Below, in pieces: positions 36,926 through 49,499 of a stretch of DNA of 64,000 nucleotides. This stretch comes from Ophiura sarsii (Eukaryota > Echinodermata > Ophiuroidea > Amphilepidida > Ophiuridae): assembly GCA_035610835.1 (NCBI GenBank), contig CM069452.1:29810143-29874142 (forward strand), given 5' to 3'. Numbering within the stretch: position 1 is the stretch's first letter; the number at the start of each line of letters is the position of its first letter. A model generated the notes under the pieces. It had not been told where the DNA came from. It searched no databases and saw only the letters and a list, made by a program, of their open reading frames with translations. The position numbers and the translations under genes are program-made.

Positions 36926-38265
36926 ATTTTTATAAAAAAATAGTATCGGAAAGTCTAAAGCCAGTTTATTGAACAGCAACACTAACCTTGTGAACTGAAG
37001 GTTAAAATGATTTATCGTGTGGAGTATTTTTTGATTTTATGAATTTGACAATAATAATTCATTGCGCGAAAGTCGGAAAGAAAGCCGTACTCCCGTACCG
37101 TAGCGTTAAAAAACTTAAATTAAGCAAATTCGGCGCGGCGAAAAATTTGAGTGAACCTCGAAATGTTTTACTGTTGTATATCCAGTGTTTAAGCATCGCA
37201 CAACCTCCTAACTAATTGTGTCGCTTTCTACTGAGAATATGAATAGTAACTGCAAGAAGAAGAGCAGCACGTACGCTAATGAAAATGGGCAAACCTTAGA
37301 CCCAATGGTGGCTATACTATCGTTCATGCTTCACTATACTATAGCCACAACACCCTCTATAGACACACGACGTCGCGAAAATCACATTTTTAATTCAAGA
37401 TTTTCACATCAAATATAATTAAAATCAATCAAAATGCGCTCACATCTTGTTCCTAGAACTCTTCGTTATACATTGAGTTAATTAATTTTGATCAAGCATC
37501 CTCATTTTGGGGAAAATATTGAGGTGAAAAATCGGCAGTGCTGACACTCAATGTGAATTTCGCGACGTGAACAGTCAATAGGGAGTTGTGTGACCCTAGG
37601 TAGCCAGCTACCTAGGACAGGTCACTATTGGGACTAGGCAAACCTGTCGAATTTGACAGGTTTGGTTTTGAAAATAATGGGTGGCATGTTTTGCGATAAA
37701 CGTTTTAGTCTAAATTTACAACATCTTCCAAGGTATAAATAGAGACAATCAATTGATAAGAAACTACCCTACAGGACTCACCATGTTTGTTTCATTAATT
37801 TTTAGGTTTTCATGTTTTTTCATGTGTATTTTTATAGGAGTTTTAAACGGCGAAGACACGGATTGTTGTCTGTTGCTACGAAATTAGCCTCGATCTTTAT
37901 TCAAAGTTACAAATAATTCCTTGGGTTCAAAGGGTAAATATTGGATGGTTTTCAAAATCACGCTTGGTTCAACTCGACCTATGCCAAAATCGACCGATTC
38001 TCCTATTATACAATATCTAGTCTATGTCTAGTCTATCACGAGGAGATGGACAGTGAGTGACGATATCGCGCCATGAGCCCATGATCTACTTTTCCAGGTA
38101 TGCAAGTCCTATATTTACACGGTCTACGCCGAAAAGTACGCAACTGTACGCTGCACACTATATTTGTTGGAGGTAAAGTGCGCCGCTGCGCACTTTTGAC
38201 AATTAGCCAAAGTGTGCAGATAATCAATTATGCGTCCTTTTTAGAAATATTAGTGCGCAGATATC

Positions 38266-38781
38266 TATAGACCATTTCAAATTGAGATCGGAAATCTTCG
38301 GAAAAACAGGTCACGTGGAGTAGGTGCGTTGCGCGTTCTTCGCAACAGTTGATCGCATTCGCAGCATTGTCCTAGTTGGTTGTCCGCCTCGGTGATTTAC
38401 TATGTTCGCATACACGCGTGCACGCATGAGAAGTAAAACGTGGAACAAGGCTATTTTGTTTTTTTATCAACAAAGGCGCTGACGGACAAATTCCAAATGT
38501 ATCGAACAGACGGTAAAAAGTGAAAATATTACCCCAAATCTTCATCTCACTCGTTTTTGTAACTGAAATGCCGCAACATCAACTTTGTGAGGGATACAAT
38601 CTATCACCAACACCAGCGAAAGCTACCACACGGGCAGATGGGTGAAAAACACGTTGTTTTTCTCCGGCACATGGCCATGACCTGTCAGGAGCTGACAGGT
38701 CATGGAACCGAGTGTCAAACACTCGGCTAATCGGAAACATTCGGAACCGATCGTATATTTTCGGATTTGAAATGGTCTATA
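38266..38781. mobile_element. TA-flanked TIR element, 512 bp
   Basis: TAGACCATTTCAAATTGAGA TCGG at 38268 is mirrored by the end reading ATTTGAAATGGTCTA at 38779. Both ends abut TA. The first 370 bp match the minus strand of 20200-20566. A hairpin (38675-38705) lies near the right end. Confidence 0.75.
38675..38705. repeat. perfect 13-bp hairpin
   Basis: CCATGACCTGTCA and TGACAGGTCATGG flank the 5-nt loop GGAGC. Confidence 0.85.
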
Positions 38782-39507
38782 CCGTACGGTCGCACACTGT
38801 ACGGTCGATAGGGTGTCGGGTCCCAATAAGATACGGTTCAACTTCAAGTGAAACAACAAATTTGATATAAAAAAACACTTTCGCTATAACTCGTCACAGA
38901 CGTTCAAACGTGGTTAGACGTCCCATTCATATTACAATGTATACAATAGACTGCAATTGTCCTTTGTTTTGGTGTCTTTCAAATCGTTATAACCTCGGCC
39001 ACTTGACACGACATGATGGTGGATATTGACATGGTTGGTCGATTTACGTCATGACCGTGTAATCAGGAGAGGTAGGATACTATTATTGACAAAGCGTACC
39101 GCCCTCTATTATTGAAGTACTTGGACGATGATGGCATTCATATCAAGCACCTCAGACGATTATTTTTTACAAGTATATGGTTTTATTAAATGAGCAGATC
39201 AGACTTGACAATCTTGTGACACTTGATGTCAAAATCGAGTTAGGTCTATGAGTTATCCGGCGAGCTCAATGTTAAAACTCTAGCTTGCATCTTTGAAAGA
39301 TTTATATTTAAAAGTACACAATTTGATCAATGTCTTTCAGCTAAATACGAGGGGTTAATTAAACATAGGTTAGAGTTACAATAAATATGATGCAACCTGA
39401 AATTTAAGTCTTATGAATTATAGGGATAGAAATATTGGTGTTTGATCTGAGCCAGTACTACTATTATAGTTAGACAATAGGTATTAAATCAATTTCAGTT
39501 ATATTAA

Positions 39508-39517
39508 CTCTTTCCCC

Positions 39518-39552
<35 letters not shown>

Positions 39553-39909
39553 TAACATTGGAAAAGGGTATGTGCCGCGCTGAAGACCCCTTTTCACCCT
39601 CTGCTGCTAGCTCTTATGACCCCCCTTTTGAGCCTGGATAAATTTTGTGTTCCAAAACCCCAATTATTCAAAAAAATTGCGATCTAAAACCAAAAAAAAT
39701 CAAAAATTTGTGTTCTTCTTGCTAATCCGAAAATTGAAAGGCCAGTTCTACTTTTTTGAAAAAATCAGTTCCTAAGACCCTATTTTTCGTCATAAAATCC
39801 ACTCAGTTCAGTTCTATAGCCCCCCTTTTTGAGACCCTGTGCGGCACACACCCCTACCCAAAAAAAGTTGAGTGCCCCCCCCCCCCCCCCCCCCCCCCGG
39901 GCTCTTTCC
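39508..39909. mobile_element. hAT-like MITE with G/C-tract ends and 8-bp target duplication
   Basis: CTCTTTCC occurs at 39508-39515 and 39902-39909. Between them the left arm is CCCC, a long G tract, then GCACT; the right arm is AGTGC, a long C tract, then GGG. Subterminal GGGTATGTGCCGC and GCGGCACACACCCC are also inverted. The 8-bp duplication points to hAT (inference). Confidence 0.75.
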
Positions 39910-40019
39910 ACGCGGCAAGCGTCTGCAAACGACATTCCAAAATTGCGGCATAAAATGTTTTAAAAATATCAAAATTATTGAATCCCGTTACTATGGAATC
40001 ACTATGGAATCACCAATAA

Positions 40020-40267
40020 GTAAGAAGCAGGGGCGGACTGGGCCCCTGAAAGCTGCCGTGGCAAAATTATTAAAGCGGCCCTTTTTGACCATCAGCGTAG
40101 CGAGCGTGTGGGGGGGCGGGGTAGTACAACTTTTGGTCCAAAACGGCCCGAACAAAATGCTTTACACAATGCCGGGCGGGCCGTAATCGGCCCTGAGACG
40201 CCCAGAACCAAGCGGCCCACGTGGCGAACGCCACAGTGGCCAGTCCGCCCCTGATTCTGGTAAGAAG
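40020..40267. mobile_element. hAT-like MITE, 232 bp
   Basis: GTAAGAAG at 40020-40027 and 40260-40267 flanks an element starting CAGGGGCGGACTGG and ending CCAGTCCGCCCCTG plus six bases ATTCTG. CAGGG termini and an 8-bp duplication are typical of hAT elements. Confidence 0.75.
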
Positions 40268-40686
40268 CCATCTGCAGTGGCCCTTTAGATGAATTTTGGT
40301 AGTTTATAATGTGATTTCATCGAAACTCAAAACGCTATCAAATCCACGAATTTCACATGAAATACTGCAAATTAAGCTCTAAATTGTAGGTGGTGTAGTT
40401 ACTACGTACAGTATTAGCAAACGTATGTGGAAAAACCCAACTTCTGAACAAATTGAGGGCTCACTCCATGTAGGATCTCTTATAATCGGTTTCAGCAAAT
40501 GTGTCACCTCATTAAAAGTTTGGGGCCTGTCCACATTTCGGGAGAGGTAGTAAACTGTTTCCCGAATAAATCAATATAACTTCGATCCTGAAACAGGCCA
40601 GAAAGGAAAACTATACAGTCATCAAAAAAGGTAACTATTAGTAGGCCTATACATGCATGGGCTTTTAACTCTAAAATATATAGGCC

Positions 40687-41009
40687 TATCCTACCTAAAC
40701 ATATTAGATATTTAATATGAGATATTGCACGCTAGGATAGTTTGAATATTGAACCGGTTACAATCCAAAATGTAAGGTAAAGTCACAATTCCATTTCACA
40801 TTTTACTTTTCAACACGGGGGAGAGTATGACTTGTAGTTCGCGTGTAGAAAAGAATGTGAAAATGAAAATCGGACTTTACCTTACATTTAGGAGTGTCAA
40901 TTCCTCAATAACCACCCAGTCCTATACCTACAGCGTGCAATATATCATATTAAAGAAGATAAATTTCTCAACAACTTTATAAATTAATATTTTTAGGTAG
41001 GATACATAT
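40687..41009. mobile_element. nested foldback element
   Basis: The outer arms TATCCTACCTAAACATATTA and AATATTTTTAGGTAGGATA, middle arms ATTGCACGCT and AGCGTGCAAT, and inner arms AAATGTAAGGTAAAGTC and GACTTTACCTTACATTT are all inverted about a centre near 40840, so the whole 320 bp can fold. Confidence 0.75.
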
Positions 41010-41142
41010 TTGTAGAGAAGCCCATTTATTACCTGTATTATAGTTACCATGGTTACTGTTGTTGATGACTGTACACCGTGGATGAATCACCATGCATTGT
41101 TACACGCGCCGCATTTTAAATTTGGCCTACAACATCAAATAA

Positions 41143-41409
41143 TTATGTTGTTATACGCTTATATATCATCAATTTGATTTGATTCAATGAATCTGCGTCG
41201 TGGTCTGAATCCTCAAATAAATTGATGACAATTTGGGGAATGACAATATCACAGATGTGATCTTCTTTACGAATTTTCAATTTCCCTGACGTGCCGACAC
41301 ATGTTTCCAGTCTGATGGGACACTTTTCCCAATGCCTTATCGAATACATTTTGAATGTCATTGATGTTGAAAGTTTTGTTGTGCTTTGCAACATGATGTT
41401 TAATTTCAA
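41143..41409 (-). pseudogene. possible transposase C-terminal remnant
   Basis: Two overlapping minus-strand frames look coding: VIEIKHHVAKHNKTFNINDI then QNVFDKALGKVSHQTGNMCR, and after a frameshift KEDHICDIVIPQIVINLFED SDHDAD. The pattern (C..HV, KED.I, IVINL..DSD) resembles C-termini of DDE transposases in marine invertebrates from general memory only. Family not assigned. Confidence 0.35.
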
Positions 41410-41455
41410 TCACCTAAAACATGATTTTAGTAATCATGTTTTAAAAGTATTCCAT

Positions 41456-41900
41456 AAATGATCTACCCGTAGCTTTTAAAACCTTCTTTTCAAAACGTTC
41501 AGATGTTCACAACTACCCAATGGCAATGATTTTAATATGACAAATGACAAAAAGACTTTCTCCGACCGTGCTATTCGAACCAATGGTCCAATTCTCTGGA
41601 ATTCACTTCCCAAAAACATGAAACAGTCCAAATCTTTGAAGCATTTCCGAACCCAGTTAAAGCAAAACCTTATCCAACATTATGAGTAATCTCTTGTATT
41701 TGAGCCCGTCCTTGTTATATATGATGTTGTGGGATTCTTATTGTTTATTTTAATATAACATGTTTGTTTATGTATTGTTTGTTTTAAGGGGTAGACCATA
41801 AACGGGCCTCATTGGCTTTCCAGTCTACTCCTCCATATTGTTTTTTTTAATATGTGATTTGATGTATTTTTAAATGGAAATAAAAAATTGATATTCTGTC
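41456..41900 (+). mobile_element. LINE 3' fragment (CR1/L2-like)
   Basis: LPVAFKTFFSKRSDVHNYPM A then, after a frameshift, FSDRAIRTNGPILWNSLPKN MKQSKSLKHFRTQLKQ and a stop at 41687. IR..GP.LWNSLP is the common end of CR1/L2-like ORFs. An A-rich tail region follows. Confidence 0.8.
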
Positions 41901-42784
41901 AAAATTAAATACGGTCCGAACTAATATTGAGCGTTTTCATGATTTAGGGCCCCTAAGTTCCAAACTGCCTTAATCTTGATGTAAAACGTCTGTTTTGAAG
42001 TTAGTATTATTATTTTGGTGTTTTTAGATTTTAAGTCTCATGGTGATCCTTTTATTTTCATTCCATCACTTTTGATCACACTTTGACCAAATCTTTGCAC
42101 ATAGGCTGTAGTAAACAGTCTATTATCATGCGTATGAAAACCCGGGATGAAAAACAATACCATTGCCAAAGGTTTGATGTTGATAATAATATGATAATAC
42201 TATTAAAACAATTAATTATTCAATTCAATATGAACATGAAATGTGTGCAATTTCAAATAAAAATCACTATGCTCGTCGTGGACAAACAAGTAAATTGGAC
42301 TGTGCATCAAAAAGGTTAACCAAAGACAAACTAAAAATGCGATTGACTTCATGTTCACACACTACATTTAGAACAATGATATATCATTCTTGCGGCAACG
42401 TTTAAAAAGTTTCAAGATCGCGGCTTCTTTCTTTCCATTATTGGAGTTAAGTTTTGACTCACCCTGCATGTATGGGTCATCATAAGTAATATTTTATACC
42501 TTAGACTTTGAAAAAAAAACGCAACAAAAAACAATGCTTTTTCTTTTTTTCTATTTGTAACTATACGATAACGTTACAAGCAAAAGCACAATGATTGACT
42601 CATGATCACTTTTATTTTTGAATGTTATTGATTTAAATGAGATCTAAAATGCTCGTTGAATAATACAGGGGCCTGAGACTCAGTAATTTGAAGGGAATAA
42701 TACCATACAACTAAAATAATGTTTTGAACGGACTCAAAATCTGCCCGTAACACCCGCCCCTGCCCTTGCCCAACAACTTAAACA

Positions 42785-43090
42785 TAGGTGATCTTTTCCA
42801 GGGGGCGCCCTCTCTTCATGATTTTTTTTAGAAAGAAGATTTTCTTGGCAGATTTACATTTCTGATCATAAATCATAAATAGTGAAAATAAACAGTCAGG
42901 TCTGCACGACAACTTATTTTTCACTCTAAATTCACTCTAAAACCATGATTTTGAAGTAATTAGGAATTGTATCACTCGGTAACTCAGAATATATTAATGA
43001 TTTATGATCAGAACATTAATTTGTAAATCTGCAAGAAAATCTACTTTCTAAAAAAACCATCATGAATCAGGCCACTGGAAAAGATCACAT
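42785..43090. mobile_element. foldback MITE, 90-bp arms
   Basis: The left arm GTGATCTTTTCCAG ... TTTAGAAAGAAGATTTTCTT GGCAGATTTAC ... CTGATCATAAATCA is inverted on the right from TGATTTATGATCAG to CTGGAAAAGATCAC. Total 306 bp with most of its length in the arms. Confidence 0.85.
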
Positions 43091-43965
43091 GCGCTAACAT
43101 TGACGTTCCGTTTGTCACCCTTGGTCCGTTCCGTTGCATGCAATATTAGCTGATGACGGACGAATTGGTTAACGGTCGACTTGGCCGTTTCGAGTTTCCA
43201 GCGTGTAATAAGTAAAAAAAGATAAAATTGCCAAGAACCAAAATGGCTGCCTACACAAACATACACGCGTGAATGTTGCATGCGAGCGCTGCTGAAAAGC
43301 TCAAAAATCAGTGTTCTCTGAGTCTGTCCGTGTAAGTGAACGAGTACTTGTTGAAAAGGATAGGTTAATGATAACTTTTATGTAATCTTAAAGACGAACT
43401 AGTGTCAAATTAATAGCAGCAGTATCATCATTTTATAAAATTAAGCTTTTTGCAAATTTTTGTCATTCATCATCATCATCATGATGATCAATCATTCAAT
43501 CAGATCATGATGTTATGTCAATGTTGTGCATTCCATGCCAAATCAACCAATGCAATGCATGAATGGGTTGGTTAGTCACCCTCTCAGATTTGTATGTATG
43601 TATGTATAAAATGATCGTCCATAAAGGAACTCGGATAGGCATGTTCATAAAATTTTGAAAATAATAAAAATAAAAATATCTCTTTTAGTCTTTGAAAATG
43701 GAATACATGGAAACAAAGTACATGAAGTACTTTGCAATAAAAACTGATGGTTCAACCATGTCAGCAGGCTGAATAATAACAAAGTTATAACCAAAAGTAG
43801 TTTGCCTTATTGCTAAAACTGGTAAAGTCATGCAAATTTTAAACTATTTTAGCTTGTTAGGGCTTTAAAATCATGATGTCCAGTTGCTTGTGTGTGGTTA
43901 GTAAGACGTCAGTGAATACATCCTAGCTTGTGTCTTCCTTTTTCGCTGGATTTAAATGAGGTATA

Positions 43966-46735
43966 CATGGCCATGCGTTTTGAACTCGCCACCCAAAAAT
44001 GGTGGTGTTGTTACGTATTTTCAAATAGTGATCTGTTTAATTCATCATATCTCAGCAAACCAAAAAGCTATAGTCATGTATTTGGTCTCATTTAAAAGCT
44101 AATTAATATGACTAACAAACCTGTAAATATGAACGATATAGCTTCTCAATTAACGAAGTTGTGGTTGATTGAATTGCGAACCGTCAAGGTGGAGGAGGGG
44201 GGGAGGAGGAGGGGGGGGGAGGAGGTACACATAAACTCTATGGAAACGGGGCGTTTCGCGTGTGTAAACTTGATTAAATTCACTACTGCTAAAGTACTAC
44301 AGGGGCTACAAACTTGATTTTGGTCTTAATTTACAGCTAAACAATTCTGCTAATTGTTTTTAATCATTTTGAACTCTTTGTGATTGGTTTAGTCTATAAA
44401 ATACGAACTTTTACGTACGAAACTACCCGTTTTCATATTGAACACTGTAGTAAGTATTGCGGATGTCTTCCAAATCTAAAAGTTGCTGTATTTTTTAAAT
44501 TACTTATCCTATCATAGTCAAAGTATACATTTTCTGAAGGGAAATTTGATAAGAAATCCAAATATGGACTTACTTTTTCAGTTGGGGTTAGGGTTAAAAT
44601 GTTTCAGTTCAAAATATGTTGAATTGTAGAAAAAAAATAACATAATTTGGAACACCCTGTATTCTGAGATTAACAAACAACTGTGATTTTTCTTTCTCCA
44701 AAGTCAGTAGGCTTCCCCCATCCTCTAACCATATAAACATTGTTTACTTTCAGTTTATTACTGTAAGTTAGTAATAAGCAATGCATTAAGTAACCCACTT
44801 TTTATCCGGAATTTATTTTTTCCACCCTGTATAATTTCAAGGTCACCCTGTATAATGAGTTGAAATGTGTATATTTAGATTGCTTGTGTCTTCGGTCATG
44901 TTTTTTATACTGGGTACCCAAAAAAGGTGGATCTGTTACATTTGCATTACATATTATTACTTTGCATGCATATATTTTGGCTATTCTTTATCACACATAC
45001 TTAAATTTGGTCTTATTTTGATGAGAAAGTATTTGGCCTTTATTTTAAAAAGAAAAATATAAACTACCATGGTTCTGTTAATTACAATAGTTCGTTAAAC
45101 CTAATTAGTCAGGGGTGGAGGAGTATGTGGAGGAGGAGTATGTGGAGGAGGAGGAGTGCATAGTTGAACAAGTATGGTGCAATATACATTGGGCAAACAT
45201 AAAATGCACTGGTTTCACTCTTGGTACAATTCTATATTGAAAACATAACATTATTGAAGTATATTTGAATTAAAAATATAATTAGTTAATTAAGGAATCA
45301 TTAATTAGCATTAAATAAGAAGCTCAAAAAAATGTTAAGAAACGTAAGTTGGTCGCAGTTTGCAAATGTATGCAAACATTTGCCTGCACCAAACTGTCCA
45401 TTTTAAAAATATAGAAAGGTTGAGGTACCCTTTTGAATAAATAAATTTAACTATTTAATTAAAAGAAGATAGGTAATTAACCTCATGTATTCTGTATTGT
45501 CTGGATGTTAATTAGCACATTTTGTTAAATGCGTTTAAGTGTGGTGTTATTACTTGTTTTTAACTGTGTACTGTTACCAAATAAGTAAAATACTGCTGGT
45601 TTTCATCAAGCTTGTAAACTTAGGAGAATTATTAAATTCTTAGGAATGCAACTGACCTGACCTAGTATAGGATGACCAGCATAAGCAGTTTGCCAATCAA
45701 CATTGGATCACCCTATATGTTGAATACACTTAAAACGAAAACAATTATATTTCAAACTTAAATCAGACTCTTGAAATTTGAATACTGGGTTCAAACATTA
45801 TGGAAACTAACCTAATTTGTTCATTTGAATGTGCTTTGCACATCATGAAGGTACAAGAAGAATGAACGCAATTAATTGTATGCCACTAAACATGTGCTAT
45901 TGAACATTATTTGAAACTCATACCACTTTAAGCATTTGCCACATCAAATTGGAATGTAAAATCATGTTTCAGATGCAAATATAAATTCATTCAATTTAAT
46001 GAGTTGTGGATAATCATGTATACCTATAAATTAATGTTTTAAACACCCTATATGTTAGAAAAGGGTGACTTTTAAAATCAATCAATGTTCATGTACATGT
46101 AATTGATGCATTTTTATTTGAAATCTACTTGAATTTTGTTAAAATACTAGTCTTTGTATGTATGTAGTAATAGAAGCATTTTTCCGGAACTAAATAAACA
46201 AATTTGTAGACACCCTGTATGTAGAATTTCAGATTCGTAATGAAATTTAATTTGCATATGTCTGGATGGGTATTTTATTAAACTACTTTAAATCTGTACT
46301 GAACTTTTCTCTCATCACTTCATATACATAGTGGAAGTAATTATTGTAACCCTTCTTTTTTAAGAAGATTTTGCTTGTTACACCCTGTACAATTTCGGAC
46401 CACCCTGTATAATCAACTTGATTGTATGCTATTTGCATCCGTTACAGTATATGCTTTCAGAATATGTATACTTTTACCAACTTTAAATGTAAACTTTTTC
46501 AGATATAATGCATAAACTGAAAAAGGAACCTAATTTATGGAAAAAGGGACATGTAACACAAATTGTACCCAGTATAAAAAACATGACCCTTCAGCTTTCC
46601 AAAAATGTATACTTTTGCTAGTTTAGGGTTGATAATTGTGGAGATATTCTAAATTGAAACTCAATTGGTGTAAAAATTCATAATAGTTGTGATGTAACGC
46701 TAAGGGTGGCGAGTTCATAACGCATGGCCACATGG
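43966..46735. mobile_element. 2.8-kb element bounded by inverted repeats, with CACCCTGTAT motifs
   Basis: CATGGCCATGCGTTTTGAAC TCGCCACCC at 43966 is mirrored by GGGTGGCGAGTTCATAACGC ATGGCCACATG ending 46735. A second inner pair (TCATGTTTTTTATACTGGGT at 44898 and ACCCAGTATAAAAAACATGA near 46570) is also inverted. CACCCTGTAT or CACCCTATAT occurs repeatedly near 44653, 44823, 44844, 45709, 46044, 46212, 46381 and 46400. No transposase seen. Confidence 0.7.
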
Positions 46736-47780
46736 AGTTTTCTACATATTTTGGCGATAAATTTTCAAAAAAATGTCGCCCTCTGTAGTCCATGATACTC
46801 GTGAACATCCCTAACTTGGACAACAAACCAAGAAGGTTTTTGGCATAATTCTGTTATACCCTACACACCAACATCGCCATCGGTATAGTATGCGTCGTTC
46901 TTAAAAAATCACGCACTATATAATACCCTGTGAAGGGTATAGAATTACTCCAGGTTTTTTAACGCCAAGCTGGCAAAGCCACTATGCGACGTCCAGTCTT
47001 TCACCTAGTCATCGCCCCACATCAATATTTTTTAAACTTATATCATGATATACTATTTTTATGCCTGTGGAGTTTTATGTCTACTCCAAACCTGAATGCA
47101 CCTCAACATGTGTGCGAGTATACTCTTTTACAGAGGTTTCTGCACAGTATAGGAAGATGATGATGATGATGATCTACACACTTTTACATGTCAATAAATG
47201 CCATATGTTGTATTATTGACAAATCTTTTTCGGATGGCCTGATGGCACATTATTTACTATAGCCTTTTTAAGTTGTAAGAAAGGACTCACTGACATCCAG
47301 TCTCAAGCCAAATTTAAGGCATAGCTGAAAATCATTTCTATAGTACATCTCAGTTCTTGCAGGTAGACAAATTTGCCCACTGATTTAGTGGCCAAATTCT
47401 CCCACCAAAAAACAATGCGTAATAAATTCACTATTTTTCATGTTTGAAACTCAAAATAATTGTTCCAATGGAGTAAAAATCTGCTGGGGAAAGGTTTAAG
47501 TTTGATTTCCTGCTTAAATTAAGCAAATGCTGATACTTGTTGAAGAGATGAAGAACATTTCGTGATTTTGGGTTTGAGACTGAGAGGCTTGATATCTCCC
47601 AGCACTGTATAAGTATCTGGGTGGATCCACTAGCCTAGTAAATAAGTACTTGTGGCCAATGAAATACAAGGGGTGTGTCAGAAACATCCATTCAGCATCA
47701 AGCAAAAGTTTTGTCTATTGTAAAAAAGTGTTTGTAGTGATGGGCGGCGCAACGATAATCGATACCATGTGATTTTTGTA

Positions 47781-49420
47781 ATGGGGGGGGGGGGGGGGGG
47801 GGGGGGGGGTTGGTGTGAGGTGGGGTATAGGGAGGGTTTTTGTGATTGGGAAGGGGTAGTGATAGGGAGGGGTTGTGGTGGAGGGCAGGGGTTTGTAGGG
47901 GCGAATGGGAATGTGATGGCCCTGGGGAGAGGGTTTGTGGTGGGGAAGGGGGATGGTGGCGTGGATGCATGGGGTAGGAAGGGGTGGGTTGGGTACGTGT
48001 TTGTGGTGGGGGAGGGGTTTGTGGTGGGGGAGGGGTTTGTGGTGGGGGAGGGGTTTGTGGTGCGGTTGGGAAGGGAAGGGGGATTAGGGTGGGGGATTGT
48101 GATGGGGAGGTGGTTGTGGTGGCGTGGATGCATGGGGTGGGGTGGGTAGGGTAGGCCGTGGGGTGGGTAGGTGTTTAGACTCATGAAAGTCAATTGCGAG
48201 TTTCCCGTTACTTTTTGTTTTCAAAGTGATGAGGCGACTTTTTCATTATTCATTAGTCATTATTTGATCAGATTTCATTATTGACATGTAAATGCATGTT
48301 TGATCAACCCGTATTGATACGGTGCTCATTTAAATAATATAAAAACATGTTTTTAAGGTGCATATGCACATGGGTGTATGATTTACAATAAAGTTCTCTA
48401 GATAGTTAAATGATCCAACTCAAAATTTAGATATGTTGTTGATCACTGCACACTGACGGTCAAAATTCGACAGGTTTGTGTGTTTGCACTCTGTCATGTC
48501 ATAATTTTATACCGCATGGTTTTTGAACAATTTATTTACATTTTCATCGTTTCCAATCATTTAAAATGAGCAATTACACCTCATTTGTACTTAAATAAAT
48601 AAATATATATTTGGGTAAATATGTTTACTCCGAAGTTTGAATTCTACGCAAATTAAAATAAATAAAATTCTTACCTTGCTACGTCGAATATAATTGTTCA
48701 TCATCTGCACGATGAAATGGTGGTACCGTTTATTGAGTGAGTTCCGTTTTTTCATGCATTTACGATCCCCCAGTTAAAAACTGGTAGCCAGCGAGTCAGG
48801 GGAAACCCGATGTTTTTTTTGCAGAAACGAATAAATGCATCAAAATAATGTTCACGGAAGATAGGTTTACGATTAAAAAAGCCTTGATTATGAGCCTAGT
48901 TCTCAAAATTCATATTTTAAGAAAGTGAAAAATGTGTTCAACTTGATAAAACTGGCAACAATTGTGTTTAAAAATAAATAATGATTTTTTGGGGAAATCT
49001 TGAAATGTTGACGCGGGTGAAAACAAGTGATGCGGGCGTGTAACGGGAAACTCGATATCGACTTCCATGCGCCTTACGGTGGGAGAGGGGTTTGTGGGTG
49101 GGGAGGGGTTTTAGGGTGGGAAGGGGAGGGGGTTTATGGTGGGGATGTGAAGGGGAGGGGTTTATGATGGGGATGTGAAGGGGAGGGGTTTGTGATGGGA
49201 AGGGGAGGGAGTTTGTGGTGGGGATTGTGGTGGTAAAGGGGTTGTGGTGGCATGGGGGTGGGTGGGGTGGGGATTTGTTGTGGGGAGGTTATAGGGGTAG
49301 TTTAGATGTGTAGGGAGGGGCATTGTGGGAAGGTGAAGTAGGTTTGTGTTGGGGTTGAGTGGGTTTGTGCATGGGGTGGGAGGGGTTTGTGGTTGGGGTG
49401 GTGGGGGAAGGAAATTGGTG
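47781..49420. repeat. G-rich GT minisatellite split by a transposon
   Basis: A 29-nt G run (47781-47809) begins a domain of GGGGAGGGGTTTGTGGTG repeats (47781-48175) that resumes at 49080-49420. Runs of at least four G recur every 8-18 bases on the plus strand, so quadruplex formation is likely. The interrupting element is 48182-49069. Confidence 0.85.
48182..49069. mobile_element. TIR element inserted in the G-rich repeat
   Basis: CATGAAAGTCAATTGCGAGT TTCCCGTTAC at 48182 is mirrored by GTAACGGGAAACTCGATATC GACTTCCATG at 49069. Length 888 bp; AT-rich interior contrasts sharply with the flanks. No transposase seen. Confidence 0.78.
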
Positions 49421-49499
49421 TGTGTACACCAATAAGTACACAATAAGCGTAGAGGATTCCCTGTTTGTTAATGTAATAGTGCACTTTCAATGAAAGCTT

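Noticed and set aside
47678..48193. Proline-rich open frame on the minus strand (171 codons)
   Set aside because: Produced by the GT/G-rich minisatellite; the composition explains absence of stops, and no splice context or homology.
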